Below, one piece after another: positions 17,701-25,860 of a stretch of 64,000 bases of DNA (positions are counted from its first letter, which is position 1; each line of letters starts with the position of its first letter). Position numbers and translations under genes: made by a program. The notes beneath the pieces are model-generated. The model did no database searches and was not told where the DNA came from. It saw only the letters and a program-made list of their open reading frames with translations. The DNA is from an uncultured Bacteroidales bacterium (lineage in GTDB: Bacteria > Bacteroidota > Bacteroidia > Bacteroidales > FEN-979), in NCBI GenBank assembly GCA_903877385.1, contig CAIRDP010000054.1, positions 1-64,000 on the forward strand. The letters are read 5' to 3'.

Positions 17701-18285
17701 TTTGGCCATATCCTCATTGTCCAGGGCTTCGATCTTCTGGATTTCGTGGGATGAACGGAAACCATCAAAAAAGTGAAGGAATGGAAGCCTTAATTTTATG
17801 GCTGCAAGATGGGCAATGCCCGAAAGGTCCATGATCTCCTGGATGGAACCGGATGCCAGCATGGCAAAACCGGTCTGCCTTGTTGCATAAACATCACCGT
17901 GGTCGCCAAAAATGGAAAGTGCATGAGCCGCTACAGTTCTGGCCGATACATGGAAAACGCAGGGAAGAAGCTCTCCTGCAATCTTGTACATATTGGGGAT
18001 CATCAGCAATAGACCCTGGGATGCCGTGAAGGTCGTGGTAAGAACGCCCGATTGAAGCGATCCGTGCACAGCGCCTGCCGCGCCTGCCTCACTTTGCATT
18101 TCGGCTACCTTAACTTCGTCACCGAATATATTCTTTCGTCCGCTTGCTGCCCACTCATCAACATTTTCAGCCATGTTCGAGGAAGGAGTTATTGGGTAAA
18201 TTGCAGCTACTTCACTGAACATGTAAGCCATATGCGAGGCAGCCTGGTTACCATCACAAGTCAAATATTTTTTTATTTTAGTCAT
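14749..18285 (-). CDS. nifJ: Pyruvate:ferredoxin (flavodoxin) oxidoreductase
   Basis: Homodimeric PFOR converting pyruvate, CoA and oxidised ferredoxin to acetyl-CoA and CO2, a hallmark of anaerobic metabolism. The 1178 aa carry all domains in order: the N-terminal pyrimidine-binding domain (CDGNQAASHMAYMFSEVAAIYPITPSS), the transketolase-C-like domain (about 260-400), domain III (SKKSGGVTVSHLRFGDSPI), a two-cluster ferredoxin domain (CIQCNQCAYVCP about 693, CTGCGNCVDVCP about 748), the TPP domain with CAGCGETPYLKL (about 813, which helps bind the proximal cluster), and GDGWAYDIGYGGLDHV...YSNTGGQ for Mg-TPP. The start is an ATG preceded by a leader of about 55 nt and TACCTTTG on the minus strand (18349-18342). 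It is divergent from mutS2. Confidence 0.97.
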   Translation of the reverse strand: MTKIKKYLTCDGNQAASHMAYMFSEVAAIYPITPSSNMAENVDEWAASGRKNIFGDEVKVAEMQSEAGAAGAVHGSLQSGVLTTTFTASQGLLLMIPNMYKIAGELLPCVFHVSARTVAAHALSIFGDHGDVYATRQTGFAMLASGSIQEIMDLSGIAHLAAIKLRLPFLHFFDGFRSSHEIQKIEALDNEDMAKLIDYKALQEFRDRALNPEHPVTRGTAQNPDIFFQAKEAVNRFYEPVADVVEQYMQEITALTGREYHPFVYYGDPDAENIIVAMGSVTDTISETIDYLRAKGEKVGLIAVHLYRPFSEKYFFNVLPKSVKRIAVLDRTKEPGANGDPLFLDIRDIFYDRNERPMIIAGRYGLSSKDTTPSQIISVYDNLKMKEPKSHFTIGIVDDVTFTSLPLLPEIDIQPAGTFSGKFWGIGSDGTVGANKNSIKIIGDNTDKYAQAYFAYDSKKSGGVTVSHLRFGDSPIRSPYLVNMADFIACHVPSYLDKYDLIKGLKKGGTFLLNSIWNAEETKKRLPDGMKKYMADNQVNFYMIDATKIAEEIGLGNRTNSIMQSAFFKLSNVIPFDLATKAMKKAIEKTYGRKGEEIVNMNFAAIDRGGEAEKIEIPAEWSKIVVKKESEDSTRSKFVKEIFEPISAMRGDDIPVSAFIGREDGTFPSGMTVLEKRGIAVNVPKWIPENCIQCNQCAYVCPHAVIRPFLLNEEEKKNAPAGMLSLKAIGKELAGFEFKIQVSVLDCTGCGNCVDVCPAKTKALEMFTLGSQMDEVNNWDYLIDKVSYKTNVIDRFKTFKNSQFSQPLFEFSGACAGCGETPYLKLITQLYGERMMIANATGCSSIYGGTAPFTPYRANSEGRGPSWANSLFEDNAEYGYGMALGVSKLRERIARKMKEAIKANMMGTGTLAAFQEWIEGKSDAEKSKAATLKLIPLLEKETSQLARDIIDLKQYLIKKSIWIIGGDGWAYDIGYGGLDHVIASGEDINILVLDTEVYSNTGGQASKSTPAGAVAKFAASGKKVRKKDLGAMAMTYGYVYTAQVSMGANNGQLFRAIKEAEAYHGPSLVIAYATCINHGLKLGMGKAQDEMDKAVAAGYWHLYRYNPMHAADGKNPFTLDSKEPDWLKFQEFLASEVRYTSLKSMFPEESVELFKAAEDNARWRYENYKRLAEMKFEK

Positions 18286-18341
18286 AATATGTTGATTTTT
18301 AATGATTTGATTCTATCTACTGTGAATCGATTAACAGACTG

Positions 18342-18366
18342 CAAAGGTACAATTTTTTTAATTTTG
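18342..18366. promoter_or_regulatory. Divergent promoter pair nifJ / mutS2
   Basis: Minus-strand -7 element TACCTTTG (18349-18342) for nifJ and plus-strand TAATTTTG (18359-18366) for mutS2 lie only 9 bp apart, back to back. The two polymerases would occupy overlapping DNA. The mutS2 ATG begins 4 nt after its -7 element, so that transcript would be leaderless or the start misplaced slightly. Confidence 0.6.
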
Positions 18367-18370
18367 CCGG

Positions 18371-20713
18371 ATGCTTTATCCAATATCTTTTGAAAATAAG
18401 CTGGGCTTTGATCATATCAGGGAACTGCTGAAGGCTAACTGCCTGTCGTCCATGGGGAAGGACCTTGTATCCTCGATTTCTTTCTCGGCCTCGCAGGAAG
18501 ATATCTTCCTTAAATTAAAGCTGAGCGGTGAAATGCTCAATGTGCTTAATTTTGAAGAAGGATTTCCCGCCCAGGATTATTATGATCTCATCCCCGAATT
18601 GAAGAGGATAGCCACCCCCGGAACCTATATTGAAGAGGAGACACTTTCGGAATTAAGGCTTTCGCTGCATACTGTGGCCGGCCTGATCCGTTTTTTTTCA
18701 AGCAGGATGGAAACATATCCCGGGCTTTATGAGCAGATCAGTTCCACAATTACCGACAGCTCGGCCCTGGATCTGCCGGCCGGTTTTATTCACAGCATCG
18801 ATAAAATACTTGATGAGCGCTCCGAAGTCAGGGACAACGCTTCCCCTGAGCTGGCAAAACTGAGAAAAGAAAAGGCATTCAAGATGGCGAGCGTGGAGCA
18901 CAAGATCCACCATGACCTCAAAGTTGCAAGGCAGTCAGGCTGGACCCCCGATGATGCGGAGATTACCATCCGCAACGGCCGCCTGGTAATACCTATGCTG
19001 AGCGCCCACAAACGAAAGATCAACGGGTATGTTCATGATGAATCGGCTACAGGCCAAACGGTTTATATTGAGCCGGCCGGGATATTCGAAACGAATAACG
19101 AAATCAGGGAACTGGAGTATGCCGAAAAACGGGAGATCATCAAGATCCTCACAGTCTTCACCGCCCGGCTAAGGCCCGAAACCGGCAACCTCATCAGCCT
19201 GTACAAATATATGGGAGTGATTGATCTTATCAGGGCCAAAGCGGTGTTTGCAAGGGATATATCAGCTGTTCTTCCAAAGTTTACAGTTTCCCGTCACAAC
19301 CCGTCCAAAACCGGCTCAGGCGCAGGATTTAAATGGTACCAGGCCATCCACCCCAATCTTTATCTTCATTTTAAAAAAATAAATAAAACAGTGGTCCCTC
19401 TTGACCTGGAGCTTGAAGGCGATGAGCGTATCCTCATCATATCGGGGCCCAATGCAGGTGGGAAATCCGTTTGCCTCAAAACCGTAGGCCTGGTCCAGTA
19501 CATGTTCCAGTGCGGCCTGCTGCCACCGGTGAGGGAAGATTCGGAATTCCTTGTGTTCAAGAAGATTTTTATAGATATAGGTGATGAGCAGTCCATCGAC
19601 AATGACCTGAGTACATATACATCCAAGCTTCTGAACCTTAAATTTTTTCTGGAGAATGCCGATGACAGTTCCCTTCTCCTTATAGATGAATTCGGCTCGG
19701 GGACCGATCCCTCACAGGGAGGGGCCATGGCCGAAGCCTGCCTCGAAGCCATGGCTAAGAAAGGAACCTATGGAGTGATCACCACGCATTATTCAAATCT
19801 CAAACTGCTTGCCGGGAAGATCAGGGGAATTGTGAACGGGGCCATGCTGTATGATTCCAAAAAGCTTAAACCGCTCTACCGTCTTAAAAAAGGGAAGCCG
19901 GGTAATTCCTTTGCCTTTGAAATAGCGGCCCAAATAGGTTTTCCTTCGGAAGTCCTGGACAAGGCCAGGAATATCACGGGGCACAGCCAGTTAAACTTTG
20001 AGAAGCAGATCCAGGACCTGGAAACAGAGAAGGAGGAAGTAAGCAGGAAAACCACAGAGATCAGGGTTGCCGATGATTTTCTTGATGAACTCATCAGGAA
20101 ATATGAAAAGCTTACAAGCGATCTTGAAACATCTAAAAAGGAGATCCTCGGGAATGCCCGGCAGGAGGCATTAAAGATCGTCACCGATGCAAACAGGACT
20201 ATCGAGAGAACCATTAAGGAGATCAAGGAAGCTGAAGCCGAAAAAGAGAAAACCAAAACCGCCAGGACGGGGCTGAAGGAACTGAAGGAAAAACTTGAAG
20301 AGAAGATCACCCCCCTGTCTTTTCCCGAAACCGGGCCAGCTGAGCCCAAAACATCCAAACCTGCATCAAGGCCAATCCCGCGTACAATTGTGCAGCCCAT
20401 CGAGCCATTAAGCCCTAAAAACAGGCAATACCAGTCCTACCTTGACGACATGCACCGGAAATTGCAGAATTTCCAAATGACTCTCGATTTGCGGGGGAAA
20501 CGGGTCGAAGAGTGCATCTCCATGCTGCAAAGGTATATTGATGACGCCATCATGCTTTCCATTCCCGAAGTGAGGATACTGCATGGCAAAGGGAACGGGG
20601 TACTGAGGCAGGTGAGCAGGGATTACCTTCGTTCGGTAAAGGAAATTAAAAGCGCAAAGGATGAGCAGGTTGAAAGTGGCGGAAGCGGAATAACAGTGGT
20701 GGTATTTAAATAG
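18371..20713 (+). CDS. mutS2: Endonuclease MutS2
   Basis: 780 aa MutS-family ATPase without mismatch-binding domains, with a C-terminal Smr nuclease domain. In other bacteria it acts on branched recombination intermediates or on collided ribosomes. Seen: core helices with RNGRLVIPMLSAHKRKINGYVHDESATGQTVYIEP, Walker A GPNAGGKSV (about 359-367), Walker B LLLIDEFGSGTDP, TTHYSNLK, a long charged coiled coil (about 535-660; KEEVSRKTTEIRV ... EAEKEKTKTARTGLKELKEKLEEK), a Pro/Ser-rich linker, and Smr (LDLRGKRVEECISMLQRYIDDA ... RILHGKGNGVLRQ). The HGKGNG loop is intact. It is monocistronic and divergent from nifJ. Confidence 0.95.
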   Translation: MLYPISFENKLGFDHIRELLKANCLSSMGKDLVSSISFSASQEDIFLKLKLSGEMLNVLNFEEGFPAQDYYDLIPELKRIATPGTYIEEETLSELRLSLHTVAGLIRFFSSRMETYPGLYEQISSTITDSSALDLPAGFIHSIDKILDERSEVRDNASPELAKLRKEKAFKMASVEHKIHHDLKVARQSGWTPDDAEITIRNGRLVIPMLSAHKRKINGYVHDESATGQTVYIEPAGIFETNNEIRELEYAEKREIIKILTVFTARLRPETGNLISLYKYMGVIDLIRAKAVFARDISAVLPKFTVSRHNPSKTGSGAGFKWYQAIHPNLYLHFKKINKTVVPLDLELEGDERILIISGPNAGGKSVCLKTVGLVQYMFQCGLLPPVREDSEFLVFKKIFIDIGDEQSIDNDLSTYTSKLLNLKFFLENADDSSLLLIDEFGSGTDPSQGGAMAEACLEAMAKKGTYGVITTHYSNLKLLAGKIRGIVNGAMLYDSKKLKPLYRLKKGKPGNSFAFEIAAQIGFPSEVLDKARNITGHSQLNFEKQIQDLETEKEEVSRKTTEIRVADDFLDELIRKYEKLTSDLETSKKEILGNARQEALKIVTDANRTIERTIKEIKEAEAEKEKTKTARTGLKELKEKLEEKITPLSFPETGPAEPKTSKPASRPIPRTIVQPIEPLSPKNRQYQSYLDDMHRKLQNFQMTLDLRGKRVEECISMLQRYIDDAIMLSIPEVRILHGKGNGVLRQVSRDYLRSVKEIKSAKDEQVESGGSGITVVVFK

Positions 20714-20969
20714 TATATTCTCAATCGTACCCCCCGGTTTCATTTAACAATTTTTAACGTTTTTCTTTTCGTCACAATTTGAACCCAATCAAATACCTAA
20801 CAAATAATTTTAATTAGCTGAAAGTCGTTTTTTTACAACCTCATCGCAACACGGATATTTTATATTCCGCCTACTCCCCTGCCTGGTTTTAGCAAATTGG
20901 CTGTTTAAGATGATTCATTATTCATCTTCATAATCGTACTTTTGCCCCTCTGCGCCAAAAACCGAAATC

Positions 20970-22517
20970 ATGAGTTTAAGAGCCAAGACAAATGAACTCA
21001 AAAGAAGGATGAATGAAGCCTTTCAGGGAGGCGGTGAACAAGCCCTTGAAAAGCAGAAGGCATCCGGAAAAATGACAGCCCGTGAAAGAATTCTGGCTTT
21101 GCTTGATCCAAACTCATTTCATGAATATGATCTGTTTGTCAAGCATGCCGGACAGGATTTCGACATGGATAAAAAATACCTGCCTGGCGATGGTGTCATA
21201 ACAGGTACCGGGTCGATCAATGGATGGCCTGTTTGCATCTTTGCCCAGGACTTCACCGTTGCAGGTGGTTCGTTAGGGTTCATGCATGCAAAGAAGATTA
21301 CCAAGATCATGGATCATGCCATGAAGATGAAAGTACCCCTGATCGGGATCAATGATTCGGGTGGTGCGAGAATACAGGAAGGCGTTAACTCCCTGGCAGG
21401 CTATGGTGAGATCTTTTACAGGAATACACAGGCCTCGGGGGTTATTCCCCAGATCAGTGTTATTCTTGGTCCCTGTGCCGGCGGGGCGGTATATTCCCCG
21501 GCCCTCACCGATTTTGTTTTTGTTGTCGACAAGATCTCCAAAATGTTTATCACCGGTCCTGAAGTGATCAAGACCGTTTTGGGCGAAGAAATTTCGATGG
21601 AAGATCTCGGAGGCGCCAAAGTTCACGCTGAAATCACAGGGAACGCCCATTTTTTTGCCGAAAGCGAAGAAGAATGTTTCGAACAGATCAAAAGGCTGGT
21701 AAGCTTTATCCCCTGGAACAACGACAAAAAAGCTGAACTGTTTCCCAAAAAAGCACCTAAATCAAGGCATTATAAAATAGAAAGCATTTTCCCGACCAAC
21801 CCGATGACTCCTTATGATGTAAGAGATGTAATCAAGGCCCTGGTTGACGATTCTGACTTCTTCGAGATTCACGAGATGTGGGCCGCCAACATTGTTATAG
21901 GATTTGCAAGGATCGACGGGCAGACCATCGGATTCGTGGCAAATCAGCCCATGGTGCTTGCAGGTGTTTTGGATGTGGACTCTAGTGACAAAGCAGCAAG
22001 GTTCATACGTTTCTGCGATGCATTCAACATCCCTCTTGTTACCCTGGTCGACCTTCCGGGTTACCTTCCGGGCATTGACCAGGAACATGCCGGCGTTATC
22101 AGGCATGGTGCAAAAGTACTCTATGCATACAGCGAAGCCACGGTGCCAAAACTTACAGTGATATTGCGAAAAGCATACGGAGGCGGGTATATTGCCATGT
22201 GTTCACATCACCTGCGTGCCGATTTCGTATTCGCCTGGCCTACTGCCGAAATTGCGGTTATGGGGCCCGAGGGCGCTGCAAACATCATCTTCCGTTCCGA
22301 AATAAAATCCTCCGATAATCCGGATGAAACCCGCAAAAGGCTTATCGAGGAATACAGGCAGAAATTTGCCAATCCCTATGTTGCCGCAGCCTATGGTTAC
22401 GTGGATGCAGTTATAGAACCATCCGAAACCAGGGATTTCCTGGTCCATTCACTTACCCTGGCACAGAGTAAAAATGAGATCGCCCCGAAGAAAAAGCACG
22501 GGGTTCCCCCATTCTGA
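20970..22517 (+). CDS. Acyl-CoA carboxylase beta subunit (propionyl/methylmalonyl-CoA type carboxyltransferase)
   Basis: 515 aa carboxyltransferase with two crotonase-fold halves. Seen: KMTARERILALLDPNSF, the first oxyanion region GINDSGGARIQEGVNSLAGYGEIF, CAGGAVYSPALTDFVF, and the second half with VDLPGYLPGIDQEHAGVIRHGAKVLYAYSEATVPKLTVILRKAYGGGYIAM, WPTAEIAVMGPEGAANII. It moves carboxyl between biotin and propionyl-CoA, or decarboxylates methylmalonyl-CoA in propionate metabolism. A -7 element TACTTTTG is at 20937-20944. The biotin carrier follows after 27 nt, but no biotin carboxylase or OAD beta/gamma subunit lies in the window, so carboxylase and decarboxylase roles cannot be separated. 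The 256-nt gap before it is AT-rich and otherwise empty. Confidence 0.92.
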   Translation: MSLRAKTNELKRRMNEAFQGGGEQALEKQKASGKMTARERILALLDPNSFHEYDLFVKHAGQDFDMDKKYLPGDGVITGTGSINGWPVCIFAQDFTVAGGSLGFMHAKKITKIMDHAMKMKVPLIGINDSGGARIQEGVNSLAGYGEIFYRNTQASGVIPQISVILGPCAGGAVYSPALTDFVFVVDKISKMFITGPEVIKTVLGEEISMEDLGGAKVHAEITGNAHFFAESEEECFEQIKRLVSFIPWNNDKKAELFPKKAPKSRHYKIESIFPTNPMTPYDVRDVIKALVDDSDFFEIHEMWAANIVIGFARIDGQTIGFVANQPMVLAGVLDVDSSDKAARFIRFCDAFNIPLVTLVDLPGYLPGIDQEHAGVIRHGAKVLYAYSEATVPKLTVILRKAYGGGYIAMCSHHLRADFVFAWPTAEIAVMGPEGAANIIFRSEIKSSDNPDETRKRLIEEYRQKFANPYVAAAYGYVDAVIEPSETRDFLVHSLTLAQSKNEIAPKKKHGVPPF

Positions 22518-22544
22518 TTGTCCTGATCACTAAATCTTCATCGC

Positions 22545-22886
22545 ATGGAAGAAAACGAAAAACCACAGGCACAAACTGAACCGGAATTCATCTCATTCCA
22601 GATGGAACATATTGCCTTTAAAACCCTGCCAAACCGTACGTTTTTACTGCGCAAACCCTATAAGGTGGACGATCCCAAAAAGATCACCGCCTTCATCCCG
22701 GGGACTATTGTAAAAGTGTATGTCAAGGAAAACCATAAGGTTAAAGAAGGAGAGACCCTCCTGGATCTCCAGGCCATGAAAATGAACAACCATCTTTTAT
22801 CACCGGTTAATACCGTGGTAAAAAAGGTCTATGTAAAACAGGGCGACAGGGTGACAAAGAACCAGCTCCTGGTCGAGCTTAAGTAG
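22545..22886 (+). CDS. Biotin carboxyl carrier protein subunit
   Basis: 113 aa biotinyl domain protein with the canonical attachment motif LQAMKMNN (biotinyl-Lys79), preceded by ITAFIPGTIVKVYVKENHKVKEGETLLDL and followed by VNTVVKKVYVKQGDRVTKNQLLVELK, the two hairpins of the barrel. The N-terminal 45 residues (FQMEHIAFKTLPNRTFLLRKPY) are an extension without a recognised fold. It forms an operon with the carboxyltransferase. Its last 8 nt overlap the end of the converging engB gene, leaving no room for a terminator between them. Confidence 0.92.
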   Translation: MEENEKPQAQTEPEFISFQMEHIAFKTLPNRTFLLRKPYKVDDPKKITAFIPGTIVKVYVKENHKVKEGETLLDLQAMKMNNHLLSPVNTVVKKVYVKQGDRVTKNQLLVELK

Positions 22887-23469
22887 GCATCATTTCCTTT
22901 ATAAGATCTTCTATTTCTTTCTTCCCCTCCCGGGTTTCGGCTGAAGTTACGATCATCCCGGGCATAAAGTGCGGTATATATGCCTGCATCCCTTTCAGGT
23001 AATTTGACTCAAGATTTTTCCTTTCAGCTTTTGAAAGCTTGTCGGTTTTGGTAAACAGGATCACGAACGGCTGGTCATTCCTGATCATCCAGCTCATGAA
23101 TTCGGCATCCTGCCTGAGGGCTTCATGCCTGGCATCGACCAAAACAAAAGTGCAGCGGAGGGCCTGGCTTTTCATGATATAGGCATTGATGATCTGTTCC
23201 AGCTTCGCTTTTTCAACTTTCGATAACCTGGCATATCCGTAGCCCGGCAGATCAACCAGGTAAAACAGCATCTCCTCTTCAAGGTAATGGTTGATGGTCC
23301 TTGTTTTACCAGGGCTGGAGGAGGTTTTGGCAAGGCTCCTGCGGCCTGCAAGCATATTGATCAGTGAAGATTTGCCCACATTGGAACGTCCGATGAATGC
23401 AAACTCGGGAAGGCCGGTGCGGGGACTGTCCTTCGGATGTACTATACTGGAAATAAATTTAAGATTCAT
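22879..23469 (-). CDS. engB: Ribosome biogenesis GTPase EngB (YihA/YsxC)
   Basis: 196 aa TRAFAC GTPase required for 50S subunit assembly. G1 GRSNVGKSS, G2/switch I region around KTSSSPGKTRTI, G3 DLPGYGYA, G4 FTKTDKL, G5 SAETREGKKE. It ends in …KEMMPT, with its stop inside the 3' end of the converging biotin carrier gene. The gap to the upstream acyltransferase gene on the same strand is 38 nt, so the two are probably one transcript. Confidence 0.95.
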   Translation of the reverse strand: MNLKFISSIVHPKDSPRTGLPEFAFIGRSNVGKSSLINMLAGRRSLAKTSSSPGKTRTINHYLEEEMLFYLVDLPGYGYARLSKVEKAKLEQIINAYIMKSQALRCTFVLVDARHEALRQDAEFMSWMIRNDQPFVILFTKTDKLSKAERKNLESNYLKGMQAYIPHFMPGMIVTSAETREGKKEIEDLIKEMMPT

Positions 23470-23507
23470 GCCTGCGGATGTGGTTTTAGGTTATCAATAC
23501 TCTTTTG

Positions 23508-24371
23508 CTATTTCAAGCAATAAACTGTTTGCTTTATGAACTCAGCCCACTGTAGATCGTTCCTTGATTTATCAAATGATTGCCAGGGAATAATATCGCC
23601 AATGATAACGGTAATCGTTTGGCCTTTCTGCTTAACCATCTCATCAACAAGGTACAACATTTCCACATTGGTTTTGATTCCCAGTTTTTTTCTCAGGTTT
23701 GCAAGATTATAAAACCAATCGGAATTCCTGCCCGAAATATATACAGGCAGAATATTACGCTGATATTTCCTGGCTTTTTTTATGAAGGTGGATTTCCATT
23801 CCAGGTCCCTGATCACCCCTCCCTTGAATTTTCGGGAAACCAGCCCGGCCGGGAAATACAGTATGATCTTATCCCGGGCGAAAGTCTCGTCTATAAGTTT
23901 TGTATTGTCAGTATTTTTACCATGCTTGTTGATCGGGATGAACAAGGGCCTCAGGCCGGGAACGTTCATCAGAAGGTCGTTTACCGGGAATACTATATCG
24001 GGCCTGGCTTTTCCAATCTGGTTCATAAGCACCATCCCGTCGAGCCCGCCCAGGGGATGATTTGCAGCTATGATCAGGCGCCTGCTGTCAAGCATCTCCT
24101 TAAGCCTTTTGAACTGCATTTCACTGCCCGTTCCTGGAATTTCAGTGTTTATGGTAACCCCGAATTCCATCAGCATGGCTTCAACAAAAGGAAGTCCGGT
24201 TTTATCCCTGTGATTATAAATATATCCGTTGATCTCATCCTGGTGAATGATCCTCTTCAGGTAATTCAGTATGAATTTCGGAATGATCTTAAGCAGCTTT
24301 GGATTTTTTGATTCAAAAAGCCCTTCAACATTGATCAGTTTTTCAGGTATGATATTATTTTCCTCCGGCAT
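23508..24371 (-). CDS. PlsC-like acyltransferase, candidate amino-acid-lipid O-acyltransferase
   Basis: 287 aa acyltransferase of the glycerophosphate/lyso-lipid type. The catalytic H-x4-D motif is NHPLGGLDG, and the substrate-binding block is ILYFPAGLVSRKF, where usual PlsC has FPEGTRS. ILPVYISGRNS and IGDIIPWQSF complete the fold. The divergent neighbour is an OlsB-like GNAT N-acyltransferase. In Bacteroides a pair of such genes (GlsA/GlsB) makes glycine lipids, and in other bacteria OlsA/OlsB make ornithine lipids, so I infer O-acylation of an N-acyl amino acid; lysophosphatidate acylation is the alternative. -7 element TAATTTTG at 24383-24376 gives a very short leader. It is probably transcribed with engB. 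Confidence 0.8.
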   Translation of the reverse strand: MPEENNIIPEKLINVEGLFESKNPKLLKIIPKFILNYLKRIIHQDEINGYIYNHRDKTGLPFVEAMLMEFGVTINTEIPGTGSEMQFKRLKEMLDSRRLIIAANHPLGGLDGMVLMNQIGKARPDIVFPVNDLLMNVPGLRPLFIPINKHGKNTDNTKLIDETFARDKIILYFPAGLVSRKFKGGVIRDLEWKSTFIKKARKYQRNILPVYISGRNSDWFYNLANLRKKLGIKTNVEMLYLVDEMVKQKGQTITVIIGDIIPWQSFDKSRNDLQWAEFIKQTVYCLK

Positions 24372-24467
24372 CCTGCAAAATTAGGAAATAGATCATATAA
24401 GCGCCTTATTGCTGAAAACGGTTTCCCTGCTTTTACTACTTTTGTAAAAGAGTCTTATCCTCTTAGC

Positions 24468-25448
24468 ATGGAAACTATTATTCCCCCGGTCGACAAGCAC
24501 CTGCTTGATGCCGAACTTACCGACTCCAAGTTTGTCCGTAATACGAATAACGGGCAGAACAAGATCTATATATTCACTGCCCATGATTCACCTAACCTCA
24601 TGAAAGAGCTCGGAAGGCTGCGTGAGATTACCTTCAGGGATTCAGGCGGAGGCACAGGGAAGTCCATGGATATTGACGAATTTGACGTCATGGACGAACC
24701 CTTTCACCAGCTCATCGTTTGGGATCCCTCCGACCATGAGATCGTTGGCGGTTACCGGTTTATCCATGGAAGGGATATTCCCTGCCTGGCCAACGGATGC
24801 TTAAGTTCCGCCACAGCCGAACTCTTCGACTTTTCACATAAATTTATCCGTGATTACCTCCCCTGGTCTATTGAACTCGGACGTTCGTTCGTCCAGCCCG
24901 AATACCAGCCTACTGTAAACCTGCGTAAAGGCATGTATGCCCTTGATAACTTATGGGACGGGCTCGGTGCCATGATTATCGAAAATCCTGATGTACGGTT
25001 CTTTTTCGGAAAGATGACCATGTATCCCCAGTATAACAAACCGGCCCGTGACATGGTATTGTACTTTCTGCAGAAGTTCTTTCCCGACAACGAGCACCTG
25101 ATGACACCTAAATTTAAAGTTGTCACCCAAACATCGGAAGATGAGTTGAAAACCATCTTCAATGCACCTTCCTTTGAAGAAAATTACAAGATACTGATCC
25201 ATGAAGTAAGGCATAACGGGGAACTTGTTCCACCCCTGGTCAATGCGTATATGAACCTTAGCGCAACAATGCGCACTTTCGGCACCTCGATCAACCCCGG
25301 CTTCGGAGATGTTGAGGAAACAGGCATCATGATAAAGATCGATGATATCTATCCAAGGAAAAAAGAAAGACACTTAAAAACCTATATTCAGAGGTTATCG
25401 TTCAGGGGATTTCGCTGGACGCGGAAAAAAGACAGGACTCAGCCTTGA
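24468..25448 (+). CDS. GNAT/OlsB-like N-acyltransferase (hemolysin-type), candidate amino-acid-lipid synthase
   Basis: 326 aa. GNAT-fold N-acyltransferase of the OlsB/GlsB type that would put a 3-hydroxy fatty acid on the amino group of glycine or ornithine. Seen: ELGRLREITFRDSGGGTG, FHQLIVWDPSDHEIVGGYRF, and the SIELGRSFVQPEYQ block with the long DNLWDGLGAMIIEN helix that marks this subfamily, then FFFGKMTMYPQYNKPARDM. The C-terminus ends in a very basic tail (RGFRWTRKKDR). Promoter -7 TACTTTTG at 24437-24444. It is divergent from the O-acyltransferase with about 50 nt between the two -7 elements, which would allow shared control. The amino acid used cannot be read from sequence. Confidence 0.78.
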   Translation: METIIPPVDKHLLDAELTDSKFVRNTNNGQNKIYIFTAHDSPNLMKELGRLREITFRDSGGGTGKSMDIDEFDVMDEPFHQLIVWDPSDHEIVGGYRFIHGRDIPCLANGCLSSATAELFDFSHKFIRDYLPWSIELGRSFVQPEYQPTVNLRKGMYALDNLWDGLGAMIIENPDVRFFFGKMTMYPQYNKPARDMVLYFLQKFFPDNEHLMTPKFKVVTQTSEDELKTIFNAPSFEENYKILIHEVRHNGELVPPLVNAYMNLSATMRTFGTSINPGFGDVEETGIMIKIDDIYPRKKERHLKTYIQRLSFRGFRWTRKKDRTQP

Positions 25449-25453
25449 TTCTC

Positions 25454-25714
25454 TCAGGCAGTTTTAGCTTTATTGGCCTTTTTCATCAGCTTGCTCTTCA
25501 GATTGGCAGCTTTATTTTTATGGATAACAGTCTTTTTTGCAAGTTTATCTATCTGGGAGATAACTTTTGGCAAATCTTTCTGCAAAGTTTCTTTTTCCTC
25601 GGTTGCACGAAGTTTTTTAACAGCGTTACGCACTGTCTTAGCCTGGTAACGGTTGTCTGTCCTTTTTGTTTCTGTACTCCTGATGCGTTTTTCCGAACTT
25701 CTGTGATTGGCCAT
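25454..25714 (-). CDS. rpsT: 30S ribosomal protein S20
   Basis: 86 aa, highly basic. The start [18 protein letters not shown] at 25714 is the usual S20 N-terminus (family form MANxxSAxKRxR); the track start at 25762 adds 16 codons of leader. The [19 protein letters not shown]-terminus is typical. -7 element TAATTTTG (25767-25760) leaves a leader of about 40 nt. It ends 5 nt from the converging acyltransferase gene. Confidence 0.97.
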   Translation of the reverse strand: MANHRSSEKRIRSTETKRTDNRYQAKTVRNAVKKLRATEEKETLQKDLPKVISQIDKLAKKTVIHKNKAANLKSKLMKKANKAKTA

Positions 25715-25819
25715 GGATTGCTTTATTAATTTATTGTCCTTATTTTCAAAATCAGGGCGCAAAATTACAACAATTATTTGAAATAGGAAATAGAAAACTC
25801 ACAAATTACTGAATATGAA

Positions 25820-25842
25820 AAGGCCGGATTCACTCCGGCCTT
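25820..25842 (-). terminator. Terminator after the H1-like gene
   Basis: AAGGCCGGA TTCAC TCCGGCCTT, followed on the minus strand by TTCAT. It lies 19 nt past the stop of the H1-like gene. Confidence 0.7.
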
Positions 25843-25860
25843 ATGCTATACGTTTCACTC

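Noticed and set aside
23580-24311. 243-aa plus-strand ORF
   Set aside because: Antisense shadow of the PlsC-like acyltransferase, no domain of its own.
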